From assembly GCA_013373595.1 (NCBI GenBank), contig JABXHO010000024.1:1-56102 (forward strand): a stretch of DNA of 56,102 nucleotides, written 5' to 3'. Positions 41,426-51,026 of this stretch are shown here, one piece after another. Both the position numbers and the translations under genes were made by a program. This DNA is from Flavobacteriales bacterium. Its GTDB lineage: Bacteria > Bacteroidota > Bacteroidia > Flavobacteriales_D > Crocinitomicaceae. Under the pieces are notes generated by a model that saw only the letters and a list, made by a program, of their open reading frames with translations, was not told the DNA's origin and ran no database searches. Position 1 is the first letter of the stretch. Each line of letters begins with the position of its first letter.

Positions 41426-43534
41426 TTATTTTTTGTACGGTGCCAAGTCGATTTCGGCATTGATCGTGCGCGAAACCACTTTTCCTTCAAGATTTGCTTC
41501 TCCTGTGGAAACTTTAATTGTACTTGGGAACATAATTTCATTCACTAGCACATAGTCTTCGTAAGTTGAAGTCACTTCTTGTGTTTCTTCTCCTTCAGTT
41601 TCGATTGAAACCGTTCCTGCTTTTAGAAAAGTCTCTTTGTCGAAGTACTCAAATGAAACGGTTTTTCCATCATTCAATTTCAGTACGTAACAGTCTCTAC
41701 CGTTGAAGTTTTCAATTCCAATTACTTCATATTCCATTCCAGTTGACGTGTAATTGAACTCAGGAATAATTCCCATCGATTTGTTGCTTGCCGCAATTTC
41801 TTCAGGTGTCATTTCTGATTTTCCAACGCCCATCGCTTGCTGCTGACCTGTTTTTCCGTCAGAGTAAGATGATGAGAACGTCATTCCTTGTCCTTCCATC
41901 AGTTGTCCGCGAATATTCGGAGCCATCCAAATGGATTTTGTGGTAATCGGGAAAGGAATTTGAGCAGAAGTCATTTCAATCACGACTTCCATCGACTCAA
42001 TTCCTGAAAGGAACTTTTTACGTTTTTTTGCCAATTTCTTGCTTTTGCTAGCGCTGATGTTTGGCAATACTGCAGATAAGTAGTTGTTGAGTACTTCATC
42101 TGCGGTTAAATCCGATGGAATCTTTTCTACTTTTGGATTTCCAAATGCGTCCAAACGCTCAATTTTTCCGTCGGCATCAAACTTTCCAAGATCAGGAACT
42201 ACTTCCTCATTTCCAACGACAACGATGTTACAGTTAGAGGCTGTCCAGTATTTTTGAGCAACTTCCAATAAATCTTGTTTGGTAACCCCTTCGAGTTGTT
42301 GGAGGTAGGTTTGATAGTAATCTTTCGGCAAGTCGTTGCGAATAATGCTGAGTGCAAATCGCGCAATTGTCGAAGGACGCTCCAATGAACGACCGAACGA
42401 TCCTGCCATCGATGACTTCGCCAAACTGAGTTCTTTATCCGTTACGTAATCATCAACAATTTGCTCTAATTCGAACAAGATTTGAGTGATCGCACTGTCG
42501 GTTACTTCATTTCTAAAGTTTCCTCCTGCCGAGAACCAACTACCATCTTCAGTTACATTGATACTCGAGTAACATCCATATGTGTAGGCTTTATCTTCAC
42601 GAAGATTTTGCATCAATCGTGACGCAAATCCACCTGCTCCCATGATGTTGTTGAGCACTTTTAGTTTGAGGTAGTCAGGATGCGAAGGTGTAATATTCAT
42701 TGGGAAAGAAACATAGATAACCGATTGAACGGCTCCTGGTTTTTCTACGAAAATAACGCGGTTTCCAGAGTTGAATTTTCCTGTTCCCCAATCCGTTTGG
42801 TTTGGTTGAGGTCCTGTCCAACTTCCAAAGTATTTCTCCACCATTTTCTTCGTCTCCTCGAGAGTGATATCTCCAACTACAACAAGGTAGCTTCCTTTCG
42901 GGCTGAAGGTAGTTTTGTAGTAGTCTACAATTGAGGAACGATCGATATTGGCCAAGGTCTCGAAGGTCATGATCTCTCCATACGGATGACCTTTTGGGAA
43001 ATTGGCTGCGGCTGTTGCGTTTTGAGCCATCGATCCTGCATCCGACTTCGTAGAAGTTAAATTGGATTCGTTTTGCTTGATAATACGGTCAACTTCGCTC
43101 TCTGGGAAATTTGCATTCATTAATACATCCGACATCAACGTCAAACCTTTGTCCATGTGTTTGGTCAAGCTCGACATGTAAATCGAGTTGTTATCAGCAG
43201 ACAACGTTGCTCCGATGTTATCGATTTCGTTGTCGAGGACATCTTTTGTGCGATTGCTTGTTCCAGACATAATCAATGTTCCGGCAATGTCTGATAATCC
43301 TGTTTTTTCCTTTTCCAATACAGGATCAGATCCAACAACCAAGTTGAACGAAACCCGAGGAATTTTGTGATTCTCAGAAAGGATTACTGTAATTCCATTA
43401 TCCGTTTTGAATACTTCGGAATCCTTGATGTTGATGGTTGGAGCAGGGGCTGCTTCCGGGCGAATGGAACGATCGATTTGACCGAATAATAGGGTCGGTA
43501 CGAAAAGTCCAAGTGCAATGATATATTTTTTCAT
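41426..43534 (-). CDS. M16-family protein without zinc motif, fused to a LolA-like domain
   Basis: 702 residues from the ATG at 43534 (MKKYIIALGLF, signal peptide); an in-frame ATG 69 bp upstream would bury the signal. The M16 fold covers about 45-465 (TDNGITVILSENHKIPRVSF). The HxxEH metal motif of active M16 enzymes is not present; the place reads GLSDIAGTLIMSGT. Residues about 490-702 form a second domain of beta character with IENFNGRDCYVLKL, like outer-membrane lipoprotein carriers. The catalytic partner lies 13 bp upstream. The two would form the known active/inactive M16 heterodimer in the periplasm. Confidence 0.85.
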   Translation of the reverse strand: MKKYIIALGLFVPTLLFGQIDRSIRPEAAPAPTINIKDSEVFKTDNGITVILSENHKIPRVSFNLVVGSDPVLEKEKTGLSDIAGTLIMSGTSNRTKDVLDNEIDNIGATLSADNNSIYMSSLTKHMDKGLTLMSDVLMNANFPESEVDRIIKQNESNLTSTKSDAGSMAQNATAAANFPKGHPYGEIMTFETLANIDRSSIVDYYKTTFSPKGSYLVVVGDITLEETKKMVEKYFGSWTGPQPNQTDWGTGKFNSGNRVIFVEKPGAVQSVIYVSFPMNITPSHPDYLKLKVLNNIMGAGGFASRLMQNLREDKAYTYGCYSSINVTEDGSWFSAGGNFRNEVTDSAITQILFELEQIVDDYVTDKELSLAKSSMAGSFGRSLERPSTIARFALSIIRNDLPKDYYQTYLQQLEGVTKQDLLEVAQKYWTASNCNIVVVGNEEVVPDLGKFDADGKIERLDAFGNPKVEKIPSDLTADEVLNNYLSAVLPNISASKSKKLAKKRKKFLSGIESMEVVIEMTSAQIPFPITTKSIWMAPNIRGQLMEGQGMTFSSSYSDGKTGQQQAMGVGKSEMTPEEIAASNKSMGIIPEFNYTSTGMEYEVIGIENFNGRDCYVLKLNDGKTVSFEYFDKETFLKAGTVSIETEGEETQEVTSTYEDYVLVNEIMFPSTIKVSTGEANLEGKVVSRTINAEIDLAPYKK

Positions 43535-43547
43535 GATCGTAACTTCT

Positions 43548-45029
43548 TTATTTGTTGTCAGGATTCTCTTCCATTGGAAGATAGTGGAGAATAATGCGCG
43601 CATCTTGCGTTAAGTATTTCTTAGCAACACGTTGAATGTCTTCGCGTGTTACAGCAAGGTATTCATCCAACTCTGTGTTGATTTTCTCCGCTCCACCAGC
43701 ATACACGTGATTGTCGGCTAAACTTTCGGCAATTCCTGCAATGGTTGAATTCGTAGAAACAAATTGATTTTCGTACTGATTTCGAATTTTCTCGAATTCC
43801 TCCTTGGAAATCAGTTCGTTTTTGATGCGGTCGATTTGCTCGTCGAAAGCCATTTGAATAGAATCCAAATCTTTCCCCTGCGCTGCGATTGCGGCAAAAA
43901 TTCCCATTCCTGCATCTTCCAAACCATACGCGAAAGAGAAGGCGAATTGCGCAATTTGTTGCTTTTCTACCAAGTTTTTATTGATACGCGAGCTTGCTCC
44001 TCCAGAAAGTACATCGTTCATCATTTCAAGTGCATGAAAATCTGGATGCGATTGATCAGGGAAACGGTAAGCCATAAATAAAGCAGGAAGTTGAATGTTG
44101 TCATAAACGACATCTTTTATCACCGAATTCAATTGCTCTGTCGCCTTTTCTGGTCGAGGAATCTCAATGGGCATCGCCGAATATTTCTTTACAAGTTCGT
44201 TCGCCTGCGGATCTCTTTGTGGAGAGAATTTTTTTAAATCAAGGGCGTCTAACTCAACGTTGTATTTCTTTTTGAATTCATCGGGCGATAAATTCTCTGC
44301 GTCGCGGTACAAGTTGATCGCTTCTCCTTTTGGAATAGAACCAAAATACTTGTCAATCCATGCTTTCGTTTGCTCAATGTCGATGTCTCCAGCAATGGAA
44401 AGTGTCGCATTGGCAGGCACGTAAAATGTGCGGTAAAAATTGACGTAGTCTTCTTCTTGCGCTGCATCCAAATGCTCCATGCTTCCAATAGGAACCCAGT
44501 TGTACGGATGCTCCTTAAACATGCGAGAGAAAGTCTCAGTAATGAATGACGCGTAAGGTTGGTTGTCTACCCGTTGACGTTTTTCTTCTTTTACTACACT
44601 GCGTTGTGTTTCAATTCCCTCGATGTCTACTTTGGCGTGAAGCATGCGCTCGCTTTCTAACCAAATTCCCAATTCCAATTGATTGGAAGGTAGAATTTCA
44701 TAATAATAGGTGCGATCTTGAGAGGTGTTGGCATTTAATGCTCCACCGTTTTTTTCTACAAGTTCGCTGTATTCTCCGCGGTCGATGTTTTCGGACCCTT
44801 CGAATAATAAGTGCTCAAAAAAGTGAGCGAATCCTGTTCGGTCAGGTTGTTCGTTTTTTGAACCTACATGGTACAAAACAGAAACAGCAACAATTGGCGT
44901 TGCATGTTCTTCGTGGAGAATGACGTGAATTCCGTTATCCAAGTCGTATTCAAGGTATTCGATCTCGCGCTGGCCGATCACATTGCTGGCCAAAATGGAG
45001 AGGATCCCTGATAAAAGAATGTATTTCAT
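43548..45029 (-). CDS. M16-family zinc metalloprotease, catalytic subunit
   Basis: 493 residues from the ATG at 45029 (MKYILLSGILS); the ATG at 45056 would add a polar extension before the signal peptide. The zinc motif is HFFEH (GFAHFFEHLLFEGS), with the downstream glutamate region EKNGGALNANTSQDRTYYYE. It forms an operon with the inactive M16 partner that follows. Known relatives degrade peptides in the periplasm or outer membrane. Confidence 0.9.
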   Translation of the reverse strand: MKYILLSGILSILASNVIGQREIEYLEYDLDNGIHVILHEEHATPIVAVSVLYHVGSKNEQPDRTGFAHFFEHLLFEGSENIDRGEYSELVEKNGGALNANTSQDRTYYYEILPSNQLELGIWLESERMLHAKVDIEGIETQRSVVKEEKRQRVDNQPYASFITETFSRMFKEHPYNWVPIGSMEHLDAAQEEDYVNFYRTFYVPANATLSIAGDIDIEQTKAWIDKYFGSIPKGEAINLYRDAENLSPDEFKKKYNVELDALDLKKFSPQRDPQANELVKKYSAMPIEIPRPEKATEQLNSVIKDVVYDNIQLPALFMAYRFPDQSHPDFHALEMMNDVLSGGASSRINKNLVEKQQIAQFAFSFAYGLEDAGMGIFAAIAAQGKDLDSIQMAFDEQIDRIKNELISKEEFEKIRNQYENQFVSTNSTIAGIAESLADNHVYAGGAEKINTELDEYLAVTREDIQRVAKKYLTQDARIILHYLPMEENPDNK

Positions 45030-45212
45030 TATTCTAGAATTATTGATCTTTCGCAATTTAAGGAGAATAGTTTGAACACAATCGCATTTTATACAATTGG
45101 ATGCGTGCTTGGATGAGTGGCAATTTTACGAAAGAATGAACGTTATTAGCGCAAAATCAGCTTAATCGTGCGTGGGGCATTCTCTGGCGTGAATTTTGAT
45201 TAAATTTGAAAC

Positions 45213-46295
45213 ATGAGATATATTCTTTCACTTTTCCTCTTCGTGACGGTCTCGTCACACGTCTCGGCCCAGAAGGTTGTACCATTTATCGATTTTAGCG
45301 GTTTCTTCAAAAGCTTTCAGGATGGATTTTTCCGCCAGATTGAGTTTCAACGCGTTCGCGAGTTTAAAACAGGGGATGATGTGGTCGCTTACATCGATTT
45401 TAGAGGGAATTTGCGGGTTTTTGATGGTTCGCAACCTGAGGATATTTCGAATGTTCAAGTAGAATACGAAGTATCTGACCATTTGATGATTTGGAAAATC
45501 GGTCCAACATTGAATATGTGGGATGATGGAGAGATGCGTACCTTGACCTATTTCGCGGATCAATACATTCTCCGTGATAGCATTATTGTATTCAATGATA
45601 CGCGTTTCAATTCCGTTCATGTTTATTACGATGGTGATATATATGAATTGTATAAATCTTCGGGAACAGTTGCCATGCCTGAGGTGGTTGGGGAGAACAT
45701 TGTAGCGTTTCGAGATAATGGAAACTTCAATAAAGTATTTTGGAATGGTCAGATTTATGAATTAGATGTTTGGCACAACAAATACTCGTTTAGCGCGGGA
45801 ACCGATATTCTAGCATTTAACGATCCCGTAAATGGAACGTTTGCCATTTTTGAAGATGGTCAGTTTTTGGATGTGGAAGATTTTAGAATGAATTCGTACA
45901 AGGCTGGACGTGGATTTGTTGTCTATGAAAATGTCAATAACGATTTGATGATCTACAAAGATGGAGCAACGAAGAAATTAACGAATTTCGGTGCCGATTT
46001 TTACGATGTAGTGGATGATGTCGTAATCTGGACAGAAAACGGCTTTACGTACGGGTATGCAAATGGTCAAAAAATAGAATTGGCGAAGTTTGAAGTCAAC
46101 AATTACAAGTTAAAGAACAATGTGATTGCTTTTACAAATATCATGGGGGGAGTAGATGCTGTGATAGATGGAAAGTTAAAAACGCTTACAACTTTGCAAA
46201 ATGTTGAGTTCACGATCCATGGAAATGCGGTGCTACTCGAATCCTTCAATAGTACATTTACCTTGTATATCAACGGGCGCGAATACCGAGACTAA
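45213..46295 (+). CDS. Secreted repeat protein, propeller-like
   Basis: 360 residues with a signal peptide (ending VSSHVSAQ). The mature part is built of about nine imperfect repeats of 32-40 residues. Each has a hydrophobic strand such as NIVAFRDNG, DILAFNDPV, DVVIWTENG or NVIAFTNIM, then an aromatic strand and a turn D/N-G with a closing L (FWNGQIYEL, IYKDGATKKL). This suggests a beta-propeller. I find no known family. A TAAATTTG element lies directly before the start, which would leave almost no leader. Confidence 0.65.
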   Translation: MRYILSLFLFVTVSSHVSAQKVVPFIDFSGFFKSFQDGFFRQIEFQRVREFKTGDDVVAYIDFRGNLRVFDGSQPEDISNVQVEYEVSDHLMIWKIGPTLNMWDDGEMRTLTYFADQYILRDSIIVFNDTRFNSVHVYYDGDIYELYKSSGTVAMPEVVGENIVAFRDNGNFNKVFWNGQIYELDVWHNKYSFSAGTDILAFNDPVNGTFAIFEDGQFLDVEDFRMNSYKAGRGFVVYENVNNDLMIYKDGATKKLTNFGADFYDVVDDVVIWTENGFTYGYANGQKIELAKFEVNNYKLKNNVIAFTNIMGGVDAVIDGKLKTLTTLQNVEFTIHGNAVLLESFNSTFTLYINGREYRD

Positions 46296-46373
46296 ATAGC
46301 GAAGGAAGAAGTCGGTTTAATGCGAATAGCGTCTTCCGAAATGAGATCACCTTATCTTTTCATCTTTCCAAAT

Positions 46374-46802
46374 CTAGTAAACCATCCGAATGGAAATTGT
46401 TTTGTCGTCGGTAATCCAGAAACGGCACGATTTGAACTCAGGAGCGCTCAGGAAAGGCCGAACATTATTGGAAAAGGCATAGGCTTCGGTGGGAACTCCA
46501 AATATATTTTTATTGCACGATTTATCGTTGTTCTCGTCGTGGTAAACGGCTATTGCGTAGCTTCCATTTTTTAATCCAGTAAAGCGATGAGTAACGGTAT
46601 TTCCTTGAACTTTAACACGTCCTTTTTTGCATTGTTTTCCAACTTTCGGAAAGCAATTTTCCTTTTCGTACAATCCAATTTCTACCGTTCCACGCTGGTG
46701 CCTGATGCGCGTAATCTGTACCGTTAACGTGTGCGTACTGTTAGAGCGAAATCCCCAGAGGATAAAAATGGCGAAAACCAAAGATAGTTTCCCAAGGAGC
46801 AA
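46374..46802 (-). CDS. DUF2141 protein
   Basis: 142 residues. A signal anchor (LSLVFAIFILWGF) is followed by the DUF2141 pattern: LTVQITRIRHQRGTVEIGLY, a loop, VTHRFTGLKNGSYAIAVYHD and ENNDKSCNKNIFGVPTEAYAF. The fold is a periplasmic beta-sandwich; the role is not known. It is followed on the same strand direction after 13 bp by the end of the sterol desaturase gene, so it lies at the 3' end of a three-gene operon. Confidence 0.85.
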   Translation of the reverse strand: MLLGKLSLVFAIFILWGFRSNSTHTLTVQITRIRHQRGTVEIGLYEKENCFPKVGKQCKKGRVKVQGNTVTHRFTGLKNGSYAIAVYHDENNDKSCNKNIFGVPTEAYAFSNNVRPFLSAPEFKSCRFWITDDKTISIRMVY

Positions 46803-46815
46803 GATGATCGATCGC

Positions 46816-47523
46816 TTATTCAGGGGACTTTTCTTTAAATCGGGTGTTCAATAATCTATCCCAGATTCGAAACGTTGAAGCGTAATTGCCATTTAACTTG
46901 GCGTGGTGCACGTCGTGGTCTTCCACAGGACTTACAAACGGTATGTGTTTTAATAGTGGCAAATTCAAATCTGAATGGATATGAATTTCGTGAAGATTTC
47001 TCAATAATACAAATCCCCAGAAGGCATAAATGTTCAAAGGCATGACGAGAATGATCAAACCAAAGCCAAGAAAGGTACCAATAACACCAATCATCCATTC
47101 GAGCGGATGAACGTACAAGTATTCCAACGGGAAAGGCGTGTGCGCTCGATGATGAATGCTGTGAATTTTCTTGAGCAGGTACTTGTTTTCGTGCATGTAA
47201 CGATGCGAAAAATAGAACCAGGCATCATCAATGATAAAAATGAACAGAATTTGTCCCGCAAACATCCAAATGCTGGGCAACTCCGTGTCGAAAAAGGGAC
47301 GAAGGGTAATGATTCCAACCACACCGAAGATGGAAAGGATCAATAAATTCAATAAATACAAGGGAAGACGCTCCTTGAACACTCCTTTTTTGTATGGTTT
47401 GGTCTGAATGCGATACTTTGCGAAGATGGATGTTTTGAGTACAATCAACGAGTAGATGACGCCAAATAAATTGCCGCTGTACAATACAGCCAGGGTTACG
47501 ATGATCATGTATTCCGTGCTCAT
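46816..47523 (-). CDS. Fatty acid hydroxylase/sterol desaturase family protein
   Basis: 235 residues with four to five membrane helices. The histidine boxes are present: FSHRYMHENK, SIHHRAHTPFPLEY, and EDHDVHHAKLNGNY. Family members use a di-iron centre to hydroxylate or desaturate lipids and carotenoids. Its start overlaps the FkbM-type methyltransferase by four bases (ATGA). Confidence 0.9.
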   Translation of the reverse strand: MSTEYMIIVTLAVLYSGNLFGVIYSLIVLKTSIFAKYRIQTKPYKKGVFKERLPLYLLNLLILSIFGVVGIITLRPFFDTELPSIWMFAGQILFIFIIDDAWFYFSHRYMHENKYLLKKIHSIHHRAHTPFPLEYLYVHPLEWMIGVIGTFLGFGLIILVMPLNIYAFWGFVLLRNLHEIHIHSDLNLPLLKHIPFVSPVEDHDVHHAKLNGNYASTFRIWDRLLNTRFKEKSPE

Positions 47524-48320
47524 CTTCGCGTAGCAAATAAGTTAAACAATTGCGTTTCTTCCAATCCTGCTTCTCGCTCTATGTGAATGGATGAAAATCC
47601 ATGTTTCTTCAAAATGGATTGAATGGTATCCAAGCGACCGTTCGTGTCGTGTACTTCAATAACCAAGGATTGAATTTTGGGCCAGTCATCGGCATCGATT
47701 CCCTGAATTGCGCTCAGTTCAGCTCCTTCACAGTCTACTTTCAATAAGTCGATGCGCTCTACATTTTCTTCTTTGATGATCGTCGATAAACGTTTTAATT
47801 GACAATCGACTTGCTTTTTTCCTTTTACAAGTTGCTTGGCAATCAATCCAGAGAAAGCAGTAGGGATGAGGCGCATCCATTTCATTCCATCAGGTGGATT
47901 TTTCATCGTCCCTTTCACTGCTTTAGCAAACGCTTTTGGATCTTTGTCCCATTCTTCGGGATGCAAGGTCGAAAGTGCAGGTGTATTCGGGAAGTACGAA
48001 AATGTCGCGTGAGCTTCTTCGTTGGAAACGCCGAAAGGAATCACACGTAATCGTTCTTTATCGAAGGTTTCTGCGTTCTTGTTGAGAACTTCCAAAATGT
48101 CGGGAATTGGCTCAAAACAATAGACGATTGTGTTGGGATGATTTTGGATCGCGCGTATGCCGAATACACCAATGTTGGCGCCAACATCGAAAATAACGTC
48201 TCCATCTTTGATAGATATGCCGTGGTTTAGGTAGCCTTCAACGTGGTGGTCGAGCATTTTTGCTTCAGGCGCACGTAGACAAAACACAGAGGTTCCGTCT
48301 CTTAGCAGAGTTCTCTTCAT
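47520..48320 (-). CDS. FkbM-family methyltransferase
   Basis: 266 residues from the ATG at 48320 (MKRTLLRDGTSVF); a start at 48401 would add 27 residues without homology. The SAM-binding segment is VIFDVGANIGVFGIRAI, followed by IVYCFEPIPDILEVLNKN, and LLKVDCEGAELSAIQGI, the FkbM hallmarks. It transfers methyl groups to oxygen of sugars or other small molecules. It overlaps the lipid hydroxylase gene by four bases, so the two may act on a common lipid or glycolipid. Confidence 0.88.
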   Translation of the reverse strand: MKRTLLRDGTSVFCLRAPEAKMLDHHVEGYLNHGISIKDGDVIFDVGANIGVFGIRAIQNHPNTIVYCFEPIPDILEVLNKNAETFDKERLRVIPFGVSNEEAHATFSYFPNTPALSTLHPEEWDKDPKAFAKAVKGTMKNPPDGMKWMRLIPTAFSGLIAKQLVKGKKQVDCQLKRLSTIIKEENVERIDLLKVDCEGAELSAIQGIDADDWPKIQSLVIEVHDTNGRLDTIQSILKKHGFSSIHIEREAGLEETQLFNLFATRR

Positions 48321-48453
48321 ACTCAAAAATAGAAAAATATTACAAAGATCAAAGTGGAAAGTCGATGCATCCCGATTTATTTGATTGTGAATAACTTTCA
48401 CTATTTCATCCCGAATTCGAAGGTGAATCCAAGATCAGATCGAAATCTCTGTT

Positions 48454-48461
48454 TATCTTTG
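48454..48461 (+). promoter_or_regulatory. Probable -7 promoter element
   Basis: TATCTTTG, 19 bp before the DUF4494 gene, matches the Bacteroidota -7 consensus. The -33 region (about 48430) does not show TTTG. Confidence 0.45.
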
Positions 48462-48480
48462 TAGAACTAAAAAATATAAC

Positions 48481-49092
48481 ATGAATAATTGGTTTACAGT
48501 AAAGGTGAAGTACACGAAGCAATTGGATAACGGAGCACTGAAACGCGTGTCTGAACCGTATCTTTTGGCAGCAATGACATTCACAGATGCTGAAGCGCGA
48601 ATTTACGAGGAGTTAGGACAGATTATCCGAGGAGAATTCAACGTAGTTGGAATTGCGCGTACAGAGATTCACGATATTTTCGCTTACGATGATGCCGATG
48701 TATGGTACAAGTGTAAGGTGCGATACGAAACAATGGATGCCGACAACGAAAAGGCACGAAAGGTAAATCAGAACTTCCTGGTTTCTGCGAACTCGGTGAA
48801 AGAGGCATACGAACGTATTCAGGAAAGTTTGTCAACGCTAATGGTTGATTTCGAAATTCCTTCAATCATTGTTTCTCCAATTGTTGAGATTTTCCCATAC
48901 GCTGAGGACTTGGATAGAGAGTTGTCTAGAAAACCGATCGAAGAGCTTGAAGTAGAAGAGGAAGATGATGATGCTCAAAATACGAACGTAGTATTCTCGG
49001 CTTCTGGTTCAGATGCTGACGATGAAGAAGAGGAGCAAGACGAAGAGGAAGAAGCAGATAGCGAAGTTGAAGACGAATTCGACGGAGAATAA
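48481..49092 (+). CDS. DUF4494 protein with acidic tail
   Basis: 203 residues. The domain occupies about 1-155: WFTVKVKYTKQLDNG, PYLLAAMTFTDAEARIYEEL, and FLVSANSVKEAYERI, as in the DUF4494 family of Bacteroidota. After residue 160 comes a tail of about 40 residues that is mostly Asp and Glu. The role is unknown. The gene precedes pdxH by 10 bp and a protease gene beyond it, in one operon. Confidence 0.85.
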   Translation: MNNWFTVKVKYTKQLDNGALKRVSEPYLLAAMTFTDAEARIYEELGQIIRGEFNVVGIARTEIHDIFAYDDADVWYKCKVRYETMDADNEKARKVNQNFLVSANSVKEAYERIQESLSTLMVDFEIPSIIVSPIVEIFPYAEDLDRELSRKPIEELEVEEEDDDAQNTNVVFSASGSDADDEEEEQDEEEEADSEVEDEFDGE

Positions 49093-49102
49093 AACAATTG
49101 CC

Positions 49103-49744
49103 ATGAGCAACCCACTTGAACAATACAGAGACAGTCATCGCGACTTTGAACAAGATGCATCAGCGAACATCAGCGATAATCCCTTTGAGATTTTTCAGGA
49201 TTGGTTTGCAGCTGCAGATGAGCACGGTGAGTTGGAAGCAAACGCGTTTGTTCTGGGAACAACTTCTTTGGACTTACAATCAAGTTTGAGAATTGTTTAT
49301 TTGAAGGAATTGTTGGACAAGCAATTTATCTTCTACACGAATTACAATAGCCAAAAAGGGCATGAGATAGCGGCGAATCCAAAGGTTTCGATGTTGTTTT
49401 TCTACCCGAAAATGGCGCGACAGATTCGAATCGAAGGAGTTTGTACCAAGGTAGACGCAGCAACAAGTGATGAGTATTTCAATTCACGTCCGCGTGGAAG
49501 CAAGATTGGAGCATGGGCGTCGCATCAAAGTGATGTTTTGTCAGATGTTTCGGTAATTGAAGAGCGCGTAAAGGAACTCGAAAAGAAGTTTCCGAATGAA
49601 GTCCCACGCCCAGAACATTGGGGAGGTTATCAAATTGATCCAACACATTTTGAATTTTGGTTGGGGAAAGAATCACGTTTACACGAACGAGTTGTCTTCG
49701 ATAAGGTCGGAGATGATTGGAAAATGTACCGAAAGAATCCATAA
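49103..49744 (+). CDS. pdxH: Pyridoxamine 5'-phosphate oxidase
   Basis: 213 residues from the ATG at 49103 (MSNPLEQYRDSHRDFEQD). In-frame starts upstream lie inside the DUF4494 gene and would encode an acidic tail in another frame. The FMN-binding and active-site segments are AFVLGTTSLDLQSSLRIVYL, FIFYTNYNSQKGHEIAANP, and the C-terminal HWGGYQIDPTHFEFW. The enzyme makes pyridoxal 5'-phosphate, the cofactor of the decarboxylase seen elsewhere in the window. Confidence 0.95.
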   Translation: MSNPLEQYRDSHRDFEQDASANISDNPFEIFQDWFAAADEHGELEANAFVLGTTSLDLQSSLRIVYLKELLDKQFIFYTNYNSQKGHEIAANPKVSMLFFYPKMARQIRIEGVCTKVDAATSDEYFNSRPRGSKIGAWASHQSDVLSDVSVIEERVKELEKKFPNEVPRPEHWGGYQIDPTHFEFWLGKESRLHERVVFDKVGDDWKMYRKNP

Positions 49745-49747
49745 AGA

Positions 49748-50980
49748 ATGATCGAACTCGATCCTGTTATTTTTGAACTCTCGAATGGGATAAAAGTCGT
49801 TTATCTCCGGAGAAAAGCACATGTTGCGCACTTGGGAGTGATGATTCACGCTGGATCGCGTTTCGAGCGCCCCGACGAGCAAGGTTTGGCGCATTTTATC
49901 GAGCATTGTATTTTCAAAGGAACACAGAAACGTACAGCATTTGATGTCTTTTCTGATCTCGATCGAGTTGGTGGAGAACTCAACGCCTACACCAACAAGG
50001 AAGAAATTGCCGTTCATGCTTCGTTCAGAAAAGAGCATTTCTTTATCGCTTCAGAATTGATCGGAGATATCTTGCAAAATGCGACCTTTCCCAAGGAAGA
50101 ATTGCAAAAGGAGAAAGAGGTTATTTTGGATGAAATTCGGTCCTATCTCGATAATCCTGCAGAGCGCATTCACGACGAATTTGAAGCGCATTTGTACGAA
50201 GGGCACTCGCTGGGATACAATATTCTTGGCACGAAAAAATCCGTAAAAGGATTTACGCGCGAGGATATTTTAAATTACATCGATCGATTATTTACACCGA
50301 AAAATATGGTCATTTCTTTTGTGGGAGATGTGCCGGAAATGTCGGTTCGTACCATCCTCGAAGAGGAATTCGGTTCGATTCAAGGAGAAGGAAAGCCACA
50401 CATCGAGCCGCCATTGGTGACTATTCCTCCGTTTCAGATCCGTGAGAAAAAAGCAAATTACCAGATTCATACCTTGGTTGGAGGCTTGGCGCCATCGTAT
50501 AACGAAGACAATCGTCGCGCAATGACCTTATTGACGAATTTGCTCGGTGGTCCTGCGCTCAATTCACGATTGATTCTTTCCATCAGGGAAAAGTACGGTT
50601 ACGCATACAATGTAGAAGCCAATTATACGCCTTATTCCGATACAGGATATTGGAATATTTACTTGGGAACAGACAAGAAATACCTAAAGAAAGCGATTAA
50701 ACTGATTCGAGAAGAATTGGATAAATTGATTGAGGAACCACTTTCAACAGTGGAACTCGAAGAAGCGAAAGAACAGTTGAAAGGACATCTCGCGTTATCA
50801 TTGGATAGCAACTTGGAGTTGATGTTTAGCTTCGCGAAAAGCGTGTTGATCTTTGGTAAAGTCGATTCCATGAAAGAAATCTATGAAGAGCTTGACAAGA
50901 TTTCTGTTGAAGATGTCCAAAATGTGGCAAAAACCTACTTTGGTGCCGATCAATTGAGCGAGTTAGTATTTGACTTTTAG
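49748..50980 (+). CDS. M16-family zinc metalloprotease (processing-peptidase-like)
   Basis: 410 residues. The zinc motif is HFIEH (LAHFIEHCIFKGT), the glutamate region ELNAYTNKEEIAVH. No signal peptide, so it is cytoplasmic, unlike the exported M16 pair at 41426-45029. It starts 3 bp after pdxH and closes the operon. Related proteins in Bacteroidota are single-chain processing-peptidase-like enzymes. Confidence 0.9.
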   Translation: MIELDPVIFELSNGIKVVYLRRKAHVAHLGVMIHAGSRFERPDEQGLAHFIEHCIFKGTQKRTAFDVFSDLDRVGGELNAYTNKEEIAVHASFRKEHFFIASELIGDILQNATFPKEELQKEKEVILDEIRSYLDNPAERIHDEFEAHLYEGHSLGYNILGTKKSVKGFTREDILNYIDRLFTPKNMVISFVGDVPEMSVRTILEEEFGSIQGEGKPHIEPPLVTIPPFQIREKKANYQIHTLVGGLAPSYNEDNRRAMTLLTNLLGGPALNSRLILSIREKYGYAYNVEANYTPYSDTGYWNIYLGTDKKYLKKAIKLIREELDKLIEEPLSTVELEEAKEQLKGHLALSLDSNLELMFSFAKSVLIFGKVDSMKEIYEELDKISVEDVQNVAKTYFGADQLSELVFDF

Positions 50981-51026
50981 TACTTCTCTATAAATCTGAA
51001 CATTGAGGATTTCGAATTGTTCCTGA

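Noticed and set aside
45201-45208. TAAATTTG as the promoter of the propeller-like gene
   Set aside because: It would start the transcript at about the ATG itself, leaving no leader; kept only as a remark.
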